DNA of 64,000 nucleotides from the NCBI GenBank assembly GCA_029959085.1, contig JARWIR010000031.1, positions 4,154,001 through 4,218,000 on the forward strand, in the 5' to 3' direction. This document shows, piece after piece, positions 52,070 through 63,261 of this stretch. Position numbers and translations under genes: made by a program. Every line of letters starts with the position of its first letter. Within the stretch, counting starts at the first letter, position 1. The notes beneath the pieces are model-generated. The model was not told the origin of the DNA. It saw only the letters and a list, made by a program, of their open reading frames with translations, and made no database searches. The DNA is from Nemophila menziesii. Lineage: Eukaryota; Streptophyta; Magnoliopsida; Boraginales; Hydrophyllaceae.

Positions 52070-52186
52070 ATGAAATTAATATGTCTATCCTCTCTGTCTA
52101 CAATCGAGCTATGGAGCTCCATCTCGATTTGATTGGCACGGCCCCTCACGTTCCAGTTTCTATTCATAGATCCCTGCCCTCAACGC

Positions 52187-54093
52187 AATTTTCTGTTATT
52201 CCAATTAAAATACGAACTTAAACCATATGGTATGAATTTGTTTTTTGATGTCTGAGAGTTGTATTTTATGAATAAAAGGTTTGTAAGAGGGGAAGACTGA
52301 ATGGATATCTATATACAAATACACTCTAGTTTGACTAAAATTATTAATTGAATAATTATATCCCTTTAATAAAAAGGATATTTCTCTGATAAAAGAATAT
52401 ATCTGTGCCTTTCTTATACATTTTTTTTAATTTAGATAAATAAGTCACTAATCACAAATTTGTATAAAATTATATACATTATAGAATCAAATGAAAAAGA
52501 AAGGAAAATCCATGCCACACTAATTATTATATAAATATAAAATTCCATGTCTTAATATGAGTTGGTAACTTGTAATTTATCCTTCAACATATTCATTTAA
52601 ATTGACACATATTTAAGTGCACTCAGTTTTTTTTCGCGATTAAGCCAAACTAGTCCAAATTATGGTACCAATAATTATAACGTTGGTCTCTATGTTGTGA
52701 AAAATTGTAGTTTGAGTTTAAAGTTGCTTGAATATCGTTTAATAAATTTTTAAGATATAGATGTAGTTACAGGTTATTTGATATATTTTACTCAATTAAA
52801 TTCATTGGTCCAGTTTACAACATCGCCTAAACAGTGAAACAAAGTTACTGTCTAAAAAACTGTTTTGTGATTAGCCATTACTCTCTTACTCGCCTCCTTC
52901 ATGAAACCACTTGTCAAGTGCATAATAATTTGAATTATATCTTTATCCCCGACTACTTCAGTAACTTTATTGCATATCCGTACCATCTCATCGACTTTCA
53001 CAGCTGAACTTGAAATCATGAATATTTTTAGGTGTATTGTGTTTTTCCAGATATCAACAAAAACCTTCACTTCAGTTCTATTAAAATGATCTGCATATTC
53101 CTCTAACAATATGCTACAAAACACTTTGATCTCTCCCACCAAATTCTTAGCCGCTGAAGTAGACCCTTCAGTAAGCACTCTCTTTCTCTTTAGAGGAGTC
53201 TGAAGCTCCATATCTTCCTTGGCTAATTTTCCTCTTTTCTAGAGTATCTCATATAGACAAACATTCTTAACATTAGTAGGAACATTCTTGCAACTAGCTT
53301 AATCTTCGCGAATGCCAGCTAAATGGTATCTAGGGCGATAAACGCCACTGCTCATAACCGTGTCACAGTAGTGACATCTAACTTTTCCTTTCTTTCCATC
53401 AACAAGAGTCCCATGTTCACGTATAAGATCTTCGTAAGCCATTCTTAGAAAGAATATTTACTCTAATCCGTGTGTATCGGGCTATGCAACCTGGCAGAAA
53501 AAAATTAACCAATAACTATCTATTGTATACAAAAAAACGTTACCCACTCACTCATAAATTATCCATTCTTGACAAAAAATTTAAAATATTATTCTATTGA
53601 AGATATTCCTAAATAGAATCCAACAAAGTACAAGGATATAAATCGTTACTAATTATCATCTTATAACAAATATATTTTGCTATTACCCAATTTTCTAAAA
53701 GAAATAATCTAACACAAACCCATTAGTTTATTGTACTAAACGAATTAGCTTTCTTAAATTGCAATGCATCAATTTGTTCTATAATTATATTACCTGTAGT
53801 AAGATAGGAATATTTTTTGTGTTGAAATGCCATGACGAACGATCTTTTCCTATAAAACAAATATACTTTTATGAACATCACGCATATTCTTACAAAAATC
53901 AAAATAAATAAAATATTTATTAATATAACACGACTAGTTTCTAAATGGACTAAAATCTATATGGTATAAAGATAAACGATAAATATGAAAAAAGTAAAGA
54001 TATAGTTTAGACAGTGGTTTCTATACTCTTTATTCAAAAAAATTCCTAGAAACAATATTTGGGTTCTTTAAACATTCTCTTTGTATCACAGGC
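52187..54093 (+). repeat. 1907-bp tandem duplication, first copy
   Basis: Sequence from aattttctgttattccaatt to tatcacaggc occurs twice head to tail. The join at 54093/54094 fuses a point about 0.6 kb past the hAT start to a point about 0.65 kb beyond its stop, sharing two bases (gc). It holds a complete hAT remnant. I counted about three differences between the copies. Confidence 0.93.
52852..53442 (-). pseudogene. hAT BED-finger remnant, unit D copy 1
   Basis: Same 197-codon layout as in C, with Pro in GVYRPRYHLAG. It has an extra earlier stop (GIRED*) from a gctaaat-to-gcttaat change, so the finger frame ends after about 49 codons. The Lys of CHYCDK is Thr here (accgtgtcac), a change not found in copy 2. 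The downstream frame has Phe and His changes (KVFCSILLEEYADHFNRTEV). Confidence 0.85.
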
Positions 54094-56000
54094 AATTTTC
54101 TGTTATTCCAATTAAAATACGAACTTAAACCATATGGTATGAATTTGTTTTTTGATGTCTGAGAGTTGTATTTTATGAATAAAAGGTTTGTAAGAGGGGA
54201 AGACTGAATGGATATCTATATACAAATACACTCTAGTTTGACTAAAATTATTAATTGAATAATTATATCCCTTTAATAAAAAGGATATTTCTCTGATAAA
54301 AGAATATATCTGTGCCTTTCTTATACATTTTTTTTAATTTAGATAAATAAGTCACTAATCACAAATTTGTATAAAATTATATACATTATAGAATCAAATG
54401 AAAAAGAAAGGAAAATCCATGCCACACTAATTATTATATAAATATAAAATTCCATGTCTTAATATGAGTTGGTAACTTGTAATTTATCCTTCAACATATT
54501 CATTTAAATTGACACATATTTAAGTGCACTCAGTTTTTTTTCGCGATTAAGCCAAACTAGTCCAAATTATGGTACCAATAATTATAACGTTGGTCTCTAT
54601 GTTGTGAAAAATTGTAGTTTGAGTTTAAAGTTGCTTGAATATCGTTTAATAAATTTTTAAGATATAGATGTAGTTACAGGTTATTTGATATATTTTACTC
54701 AATTAAATTCATTGGTCCAGTTTACAACATCGCCTAAACAGTGAAACAAAGTTACTGTCTAAAAAACTGTTTTGTGATTAGCCATTACTCTCTTACTCGC
54801 CTCCTTCATGAAACCACTTGTCAAGTGCATAATAATTTGAATTATATCTTTATCCCCGACTACTTCAGTAACTTTATTGCATATCCGTACCATCTCATCG
54901 ACTTTCACAGCTGAACTTGAAATCATGAATATTTTTAGGTGTATTGTGTTTTTCCAGATATCAACAAAAACCTTCACTTCAGTTCTATTAAAATGATCTG
55001 CATATTCCTCTAACAATATGCTACAAAACACTTTGATCTCTCCCACCAAATTCTTAGCCGCTGAAGTAGACCCTTCAGTAAGCACTCTCTTTCTCTTTAG
55101 AGGAGTCTGAAGCTCCATATCTTCCTTGGCTAATTTTCCTCTTTTCTAGAGTATCTCATATAGACAAACATTCTTAACATTAGTAGGAACATTCTTGCAA
55201 CTAGCTTAATCTTCGCGAATGCCAGCTAAATGGTATCTAGGGCGATAAACGCCACTGCTCATAACCTTGTCACAGTAGTGACATCTAACTTTTCCTTTCT
55301 TTCCATCAACAAGAGTCCCATGTTCACGTATAAGATCTTCGTAAGCCATTCTTAGAAAGAATATTTACTCTAATCCGTGTGTATCGGGCTATGCAACCTG
55401 GCAGAAAAAAATTAACCAATAACTATCTATTGTATACAAAAAAACGTTACCCACTCACTCATAAATTATCCATTCTTGACAAAAAATTTAAAATATTATT
55501 CTATTGAAGATATTCCTAAATAGAATCCAACAAAGTACAAGGATATAAATCGTTACTAATTATCATCTTATAACAAATATATTTCGCTATTACCCAATTT
55601 TCTAAAAGAAATAATCTAACACAAACCCATTAGTTTATTGTACTAAACGAATTAGCTTTCTTAAATTGCAATGCATCAATTTGTTCTATAATTATATTAC
55701 CTGTAGTAAGATAGGAATATTTTTTGTGTTGAAATGCCATGACGAACGATCTTTTCCTATAAAACAAATATACTTTTATGAACATCACGCATATTCTTAC
55801 AAAAATCAAAATAAATAAAATATTTATAAATATAACACGACTAGTTTCTAAATGGACTAAAATCTATATGGTATAAAGATAAACGATAAATATGAAAAAA
55901 GTAAAGATATAGTTTAGACAGTGGTTTCTATACTCTTTATTCAAAAAAATTCCTAGAAACAATATTTGGGTTCTTTAAACATTCTCTTTGTATCACAGGC
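54094..56000 (+). repeat. 1907-bp tandem duplication, second copy
   Basis: Second copy of the block. After 56000 the sequence continues as in unit C from about 40015, so this copy keeps the original right flank. Confidence 0.93.
54759..55349 (-). pseudogene. hAT BED-finger remnant, unit D copy 2
   Basis: As copy 1, including the GIRED* stop and the TAG after CLYEIL, but with the usual Lys in CHYCDKV. The early stop is therefore older than the 1907-bp duplication and the Thr change in copy 1 younger. Confidence 0.85.
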
Positions 56001-56530
56001 TATTTCTGTCCTCCCAAATAAACAATAAAGGTAATTTGCACAACCAAAAGTTGGACGAATTTTGATTTAGTGTTTATATATTGGTTTTAGATATTTTGTC
56101 TCAGACTAAAATATGTAAGTTGTAATAATGACAACTATAATCATCGAGACTCAAACAATTAATTATTAATTTTTTGGATAAAACTTAATTAATTAATAAA
56201 TACTTCACAAAATAAGTTCATGCTCCATTTACTAGAATTTAACCTATTGCAAACAAGGTTCCCAACATATTTATTTCTGTGATGATGTAATATACAATGA
56301 ATAATTAACTTTCATACTAGAGAATGATACCTTGTGACATTGCATGAGCAATAGGAACAATACTTCCATTAATATGAAGCAAAGTATGGTAGGAAAAAAA
56401 TTGATATTCTTCATAGCACATCAAAGACACTGTACAAATGATAAATTGTTGTGCTACAAATTTTTATATTGCAAGATATACAATTTCCATATTGATTTTT
56501 TTAACTAATTAAAAATGATAAAATAAAAAC
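55702..56530 (+). repeat. Internal direct repeat, copy 1, unit D
   Basis: Counterpart of 39717-40545. A partial copy (about 53795-54093) lies at the end of the first duplicate. Confidence 0.72.
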
Positions 56531-57793
56531 AATATCTAGTAAAATAATGTTCATATGGGCCCACAAACTCATATTCCTTTCTATGTCCTTTCTAACTAAG
56601 CTAATTACAAAGCATCAAATATTTATAAGGTAAAGGTAGGACATAGTGAATTGTGTTAAATTACTAAAGTTATAGGTTCACCCAATAAAATTATTTACCC
56701 CAATCTATTATGATTTTTCTACCTATATATAAATAATATATATATATATATCGTCATAATATTGCAGAATTTGTGGATAGATACTATCACTAGAGAATGA
56801 GAAAACATAGATTTACATCTAGTATATAAAAAAATTGTAATGGTAAAGATATTTGGTTGACATTAAATCAGATTGTAATTACAGAAATTGATTACCTTAA
56901 TTTGGGTACGCATGAATCGTCCATCTTTTTCTGCGGTTTTAGAGTTGATGATGGTGGAAAATGATCTCAATTTTGACAGCTATTATGGATGTAAAGAAAA
57001 GCGGTCGGGTTTGGACGAGAGGGGGAGTGTGAAGAGATGGTTTGTCTACTTAGTTATTTGATTAAAAAAAATTAGGGTTATTAGAAATTTATTCAATGAC
57101 ATTTTCCATTTAAAAAAATAAGAAACATTTGAGTATAGGGTTCACGTTATATAAAAAAAATAGTGGTGTGACTCAATCAATCAAAGTTATATTGTTTATT
57201 CAAGTAAAAGATTTATTCGATTTTCTCTTATCCTCTTTTCACTTCTATTTGGATCCATAATTTTTTTGTTATTCACTTGTTTTGTTGCTATTAAGTTGAA
57301 TCTATTTAGTTATGTGCATTATATATCCTTACAAAAAATCAGTTTATATTGTTTGAATTTTATGTGTGGGATAATTTCATATTTATGTTTATTTTTTACT
57401 TTAGTTGCAATATATCTATGAATATTAACTGTATTTTTTTTAAAATTTTGATAACAAGACATGTTCTTATTTGAAAGGATTAGTAGTTTTTTCTAACAGT
57501 TGTACTCTTTTTCATGAAGTTTTATTTTTTTAAAGTAATTTTGTTTTGTTTTGGTTTTATAAATCCGAAAAAGAATTCAAAAACAAATTAACCGAGAGTA
57601 TAAAATAAAGAAAAAATATAAAATTTGATTGTCAGAATTGGATCCGATATATTTAAAGTATTTCATCCACGTACCATTATCTTACAATAGTTGGATTGAA
57701 CCTCCATGATACAACAACAAAGTTTATCAGAAAAAATAGATACATAAACTATTCAAAATTTTAACAATCTTAATAAAGTTGCTTCTTGTCTAT
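56531..57793. other. AT-rich DNA and 509-bp deletion junction, unit D
   Basis: Matches unit C from 40546 to 41819, then jumps at about 57793 to C 42329. Three bases (tat) are shared at the ends. The exon-like patch near 56910 is kept in its A-type form. A (ta)n run near 56730 is shorter than in C. Confidence 0.8.
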
Positions 57794-58792
57794 GATATGA
57801 GACTCTGATATCTCTTTTTCTGTGATAGAATAATATTACCACGAGACATCGTTTTGGGAGTCAGAGCGTTTATCGGCAATTCCTTAATTTCACTTGATTT
57901 AGTCACCACGATTTATTGGTCAAAGCTTCAGAATATTTTTCGTTTGTTTAAGATAAATCTTGTAGTCAGTGAGGCGTGAGAAGTGAAATACGTCAATTTG
58001 GAGTTAAAATGAATAATTTATACCACTCGCTTCCACTATGACTCGAACATGTCCAACACTATCTAAAAACTGGTTGGGGTATTTCTTAACCCAACTAAGT
58101 GAGTCCATTTGACCTCAAACGTTCTAGCCTAGTATATATTCATTTTAAAATCTCATAATGAAGAACACTTTAAATATTAAACTCGAAAAGAGAGATACAC
58201 GCCTGGAGCAAAGAGAAGAAGAATAGGAGAAAGGTTTATACCCAATTTCACCATTCTTTACCATACCATTCTCGTTTACATTCAAGTATTATGTTAATTT
58301 TTTCCGTTTCACATTCTATACATGATGATCACATTATTTATCATTATTTTCAGTGTTACATTATGAACTAAACATGTTTTTCTCGAGGATTATTAAGAAT
58401 ATGAACCATTGGCGAATATTTTTATGTTTAATTGAGTTTAGGATATTTATTTTTTAGTGAATTGAGTTATTTTCGTTTGATTATATGTTTAAGATTATTC
58501 TGTAATGAATAATGTTAGTAATATTGACTATCTCTCGAGGTTGGATTACAAAATTAGCATATAGCCACTTGATGTGTGTTACTGAACCATGAGCTCTTGA
58601 TTAACCAAGTAATCAATGGGGGTTAATCAACTAGCTTTCAAAATCATTTGTAGGGTCACTCGAATGAGGTCGCTAGTACCCTAGGATAACTTCCGATCTA
58701 CCTGGGATGGATTTGGTATACCTTTGTATCCCGACTAGTGTGAAAAGACCGTTCACCCTTATATCATTAACATTTAAATAGTAAACATTTGA
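57794..58792 (+). mobile_element. LTR-like part of gypsy element, unit D (5' truncated)
   Basis: Starts at gatatgagactctgatatc, so one of the two gtgatagaataat segments is lost. The rest follows unit C. Confidence 0.5.
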
Positions 58793-59310
58793 AAATTTAA
58801 GCATACTTCTCAAAATCCCGCACAAGATGTTTATAATGAAAAACTTTCCCAAAAGGAACTCCCGTAACATCCATAAGAAGGTACCTATAATGTTCTACAA
58901 CAAGCGTTAAGTTCATATATGTTAATGATGCAAGAGAATTTGAAGTCAATCCAAGAGTTATGGAATACCAATAAGGAGAGGATGAAAGGGAATTCAGCAA
59001 CGTTGAAATTGCTCAAATATTAAGTATTTCAAATTGCTATCCGTTTGAATATGTAAACTTCCTAGGAATACCAAGAATTCATGGAATAATCAATAGTGTA
59101 ACATGATTGCGCTCAAAAGTGGGAAGCAACTGCCCCACCTTTCACCTTATGAAAGAGCACGAGTTGACTTCAAATAAAAACTAGGTAATTTCTTTTGAAG
59201 AAACAGTTGAGCCAGTAATCGTTAATGATAATTTTGAAAAGCGAAGGAGGAACGAAAGAATAATGAGGTAATTTCAAATGAATATTGAACTCATCCACCA
59301 TTCCCTTTAC
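58793..59310 (+). pseudogene. Ty3/gypsy gag C-terminus, unit D, continuous with pol
   Basis: Same gag remnant as in A-C, missing 12 bp at its start (ttaccagcaag). Its end reads HPPFPLRVQNKKDNK across 59310, so it joins the pol remnant in a natural way. That continuity shows what A-C lost at ccctttac. Frameshifts prevent a gag product. Confidence 0.78.
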
Positions 59311-60090
59311 GTGTTCAAAATAAGAAGGATAACAAATATTTTTAAGAAGTTTTTTGACATGGTCTAAAAGTTACGAATAAATTTGCCGTTTGTTGAAGTT
59401 CATGAAAGAGGTGCTTACAAACAAGCGAAAGTATCTCGAAGGGGAAATGGTTTGTTTACCTGAGGAGTGTAGTGCAATTTTCCAAATTATGTTTCCATCG
59501 AAGGTGAAGGATACTAGAAGCTTTAATATTCTTATATACATTGGTGAAGAATGGACTGAGAGAGTGTTATACGATTTCGGTGCAAGTATCAATTTTATCC
59601 TCAAGTCGTTGTATGAAAATCAAAGATTAGGGAAACAAGAGCTACTACCATGGTTTTGAAAATGACATATAGTTTTATCATCCACCCCGAAGGAAATATA
59701 GAGAATGTACTCGTCAAGACATGTAATTTTATATTTCCATGTGATTTTATTAGTCTTGAATACGACGCGGATAACAATGTGCCAATCATCTTGGGGTGTC
59801 CATTCTTAAGCACAGGGCGTACTTTGATTAATGTAGAAAATGAAGAATGAATTATGCAAGTACAAAATGAAGAGGTCAAATTTAATGTGTTCAAGGCGGT
59901 GAAAATCCCGATTGTCGTGAAAATTACTTTTGTGTGGACATCACCAATCACGACACACAAGAGGTATATAATTAAAATAGCCTTAATGATATTTGCAGAC
60001 CACCTTGACAATTTACTTTCCCAAGTTACACGAAGAGCTAGCCGAGGATGTGGCGGCTCTAAATTATGTAAGTGGAAGGTCAAGAAGTAA
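59311..60090 (+). pseudogene. Ty3/gypsy protease region (Athila/Tat-like)
   Basis: After KKFFDMV, KLRINLPFVEV and LKFMKEVLTNKRKYLEGEMV the frame 59390-59659 gives LPEECSAIFQIMFPSKVKD and VLYDFGASINFI, the retropepsin active site in the D-x-G-A-S form usual in plant non-chromovirus gypsy elements. A frameshift follows, then HPEGNIENVLVKTCNFIFP, VPIILGCPFLSTGRTLINVE (family: VPIILGRPFLATGRALIDV) and, past a stop, VQNEEVKFNVFKAVK. Each is in the expected order and spacing. Stops and at least three frameshifts show long decay. The protease would have matured the polyprotein of the element. Confidence 0.9.
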
Positions 60091-60267
60091 GATTTATAAA
60101 GAAATATGAGTTTGGTAGGAGATAGAGCCAAGAAAGAAACCCTTTATTTAATCTCCTCTAAAACTTAAAGCGAGACCACTACCTTACCATTTAAAGTATG
60201 CTTATTTAGGTGTACATAATACATTACCTGTTATGGTTTTTGCTAAATTGTTAGGGATTCAATATGA

Positions 60268-60811
60268 GAAGTTGTTTTGTGTGCTTCGAGCTAACGGAGA
60301 GGCAATTGAATGGACTATTGCTAATATCAAATGCATTAGTACTAGCATTTGTCAACTCAATATCGTTCTTGAAGATGATAAGGCAAAATGAGTTGAGGGC
60401 AAGTGAGACTTATTCTGGTAATGAAGAAAGTAGTGAGGAAGGAAGTTATCAAACTATTAGATGTGGGGATCACATTGTCTATCTCAAATAACGAATTGGT
60501 TAGTTCGGTTCAATGCATGCCAAAGAAAGGAGGAATTACTATCGTCCTTAATGATAAGAATGTAGCCATACTGTCGATAACCGTTGTGCGATGGAGAGAG
60601 TGATGTATTAACAGAAATCGAACAAGTCTACTTCGGTCTACGTTCATGAACCAAATGTTAGACAAGCTTGCATGACTTAGTCTTATTTCTTCCTTGATGA
60701 CTATTCGGGCTACAATCAAATTAATGTGGATCCCTCCGATCAACACTAAATCACTTTCACATTTCCATTCGGCACCTTTTCCTTTCGAAGGAGGCCATTT
60801 GGGTTGTCGGA
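60268..60811 (+). pseudogene. Ty3/gypsy reverse transcriptase fragment
   Basis: EKLFCVLRANGEAIEWTIAN and STSICQLNIVLEDD lead into VVRKEVIKLLDVGITLSISN and VQCMPKKGGITIVLNDKN, the N-terminal fingers of RT. After a deletion of about 40 residues, LDDYSGYNQINVDPSDQ (motif A, with the first catalytic Asp region) and FRRRPFGLS follow. The fragment stops there: the YxDD motif, RNase H and integrase are missing, as is any 3' LTR. Several frames are needed to read it. Confidence 0.88.
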
Positions 60812-61017
60812 GGCGTGGTGAAGGACATGATGAATAATAAAATGGGTGATCAATAATATATAGAGATAATTCTCTAACGCGTCTTGAAGACGACTCGTAT
60901 AGACCCATGTACTCCCACCCAACCCACTATTCTTACTAAAGGCTACTAATAATATTTTACACCATAACCTAAATTTTCCACTAACGATTATATAATTAAA
61001 ATTATTTTTAGGTACTA
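60812..61017. other. Unassigned spacer
   Basis: Short non-coding stretch between the RT fragment and the old unit start. It contains a small palindrome, cgtcttgaagacg, near 60880. Confidence 0.4.
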
Positions 61018-61329
61018 TATATATATATTATATATACCCAAAACCAAAAAAATATCCCAGACCCACTCATTCATGATATATCTACATTTTTTCCCGCTCT
61101 TTGCCTCCTCTGTCTATTCTTTTTCCTCTCTTCCGCAAAAGATCTTTTTTGGGAAAAAAATCTCCTACAAATGCTTCAACACTCAGATAAAAACTTTCTA
61201 TTCTAGTTTCTCCAGTATTAGTATCATAGATTATCAGTTTTTCCAAGCTCAATTATTGTGCATCAGCATTCCAGTTCATGGAAGAAAAACTTTGAGATCA
61301 TTAGAAAGATACGGTGGAAGCTTTGTTTT

Positions 61330-61860
61330 TGTGTTAATAATCAGTAATTTTGCGTTATCACTCGATAATATTGTGTATCATTCATTAATCAGTTGTAACT
61401 TCTATATTTTTCAATTATCATATATTTTTTATGTTAATATTCAATGATTTTGCGTGTTTTGTGTTTTATACTCAGTGATTGTGTGTTAATACTCTGAAAA
61501 TTTAATTGATACCTAGTGAATTTAAACGATAATCAGTGAATTTACTATGTACTTAGTAAATGTAGCATATTGATTTTAATGAGCTTATTCATTACTCGAT
61601 AAATTTACTAAGTACGAGTATTGCTCTCCAACGTGGATGTTCTTTACTGATTTATTGAGTACTTACGTTATTAATGAGTATTACATGATTTTCTAAAATA
61701 TCATGAGAATTTAACATAAATCATTACGTATTAACTTAAAATTACTAAGTATTAATAGAAAATCACTGAATATATCAAAATCCGGAAAGTTACCATTGAT
61801 TAATGAGTATTAACGCAAAATCATTAAGTAGTAATGCAAAATTACAGAGTATCACATATA
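61330..61860. repeat. Two-orientation motif array, copy E (longest)
   Basis: Same motif family as 7925-8310, but with about 150 bp more in the centre (61570-61720), so it may show the ancestral form. Inverted motifs such as gagtattaacgcaaaatcat lie near 61806. Confidence 0.62.
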
Positions 61861-62379
61861 ATAGTTGAGTGTTCTCTAACAAAATTATGTAGTTGACGAA
61901 ACTTCATAAACTCGAGACTACACAAAGCTTCTTGAGTCGATATCCGAAGCTTACTTTGTAAATTGCAATTATACTTGAAACGACAAATAGAAGGGAGGAG
62001 AGAGTTATGCAGAGAGAAAATTTAATGTGTAATAAAAATGTATCTTGTGGTTTATATATACCTTAAGGGGTATTTTTTACCCATTTTATGTCAAATGCTC
62101 CTTTAGAGAAAAATATATCCACATATTCCATATTAGATACAAAACTAACCTGTGTGACCCCATAAGAAATTCATCCAGAAATAAAAGCTCTCTGACCCGA
62201 GATATTTTTATAAAGTCTTGTAAAGGAGGGAAGAAGATTTTTTCTAGAGTTGTATATTTAAAAAATGACATAAATACGATCAAATAAAACCAAACTCACA
62301 AAATTACAAAAAAAAAATCAAAATAAACATTAAGCATTTAAGGGAGTTACATTGAGTATCTTTAACAGGGTATTGTCAT

Positions 62380-62960
62380 TGACACACCATCGTTGATATG
62401 CCATCACCATCACCACTGTTGGCAAATGAAATGAGTTATACTTAGTGTTTAAAAACTGAAGTCACCGCTGGTGGCGAAACAGAACATGTTTAGTGTATGA
62501 CACCAAGCATATTTTAAAACTAAGTTTGCTCAAATTTTTAAACTTGACATTTCTAACAACCAACACCAATAGTTTTAACACAAGACGTAATTTATCTACT
62601 TAATATACAATAGTACAACCCTAAGAAATTATATTGGCCTCTAAGAAAAACAAAAAAAGTTTAGTATCTTTTGTGTCTTGAAGGAAGGATGGAAGTGGGA
62701 ACTTAAGGGGGTGTTTTAAGAACCTTTGGGGTTAAGTCCCTTATAAACCATATAAAACCTTATGGTTATTATAAATTACAAAGATACCTACTACTACATG
62801 TTAAAGAATTAGTATAATTTAACTTGGGAGTTACAATGGTAACAAGTAAGCTTTGAGAAGCATTCAAGAAATTTTTAATGTTTAACAAAAAAAAATCTGA
62901 TAATTATAATTTTATTTATAACTCTCACATTTGATCAAATTTTTTAACTTTCTTATGAGA
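62380..62960 (+). repeat. Recurring 0.55-kb block, copy E
   Basis: Counterpart of 8931-9500 with many substitutions (accatcgttgatatgccatc, ggaaggatggaagtgggaac). Confidence 0.65.
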
Positions 62961-63261
62961 ATATAACCCACCCTTTAGAATACATCCATCATTTTTATTT
63001 GGTTTGAACCAAGAAGTTATTTATATGCACCAATATCCATCGATGGAGTACATGACATTCTAATAAACAATTTCACTCAAAAAATATACAACATTAATCA
63101 CATTACTAGGTTAGCAAGGTAAGTTATAAGAAACAATTCTTTGACTATTAACCTAATAGATGACCATTTTGGGAGGTTGGTTTGTTCAAGTAAAGGATCA
63201 TTACGTAAAGCCACAACAGGAAAAATGAAACTTACATTAATAGATTGTTCTGAAACACCTT

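Larger units (their letters stand above)
48298..59310 (+). repeat. Tandem array unit D (rearranged)
   Basis: Nearly identical to unit C in the parts they share, so this is the youngest duplication. It differs by a 1907-bp internal tandem duplication (52187-56000), a 509-bp deletion (junction near 57793) and a different right end. At 59310 the retroelement reading continues instead of switching to internal repeat copy 2, so copy 2, the long AT stretch and the minisatellite are absent. Confidence 0.88.
61018..63261 (+). repeat. Old diverged copy of the unit start (copy E)
   Basis: Aligns in order with unit A 7609-9899: tatatacccaaaaccaaaaa, the CT-rich leader, the two-orientation array, ccttaaggggta, the 0.55-kb block and attgttctgaaacacctt. 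Substitutions are frequent and there are indels, including about 60 bp lost near 63182. Homology stops sharply after acacctt at 63261. It has no Helitron next to it. The frames at 61073-61447 and 62086-62283 are not conserved as proteins. Confidence 0.85.

Noticed and set aside
34220..59310. Units C and D as an assembly duplication of one copy
   Set aside because: D has a private deletion, a duplication, a different right end and scattered base differences, so it is not a simple copy error. Long reads would still be the proper test.
59601..60131. 176-codon minus-strand frame over the protease region
   Set aside because: The plus strand carries clear retropepsin motifs in family order, so the long antisense frame is accidental.
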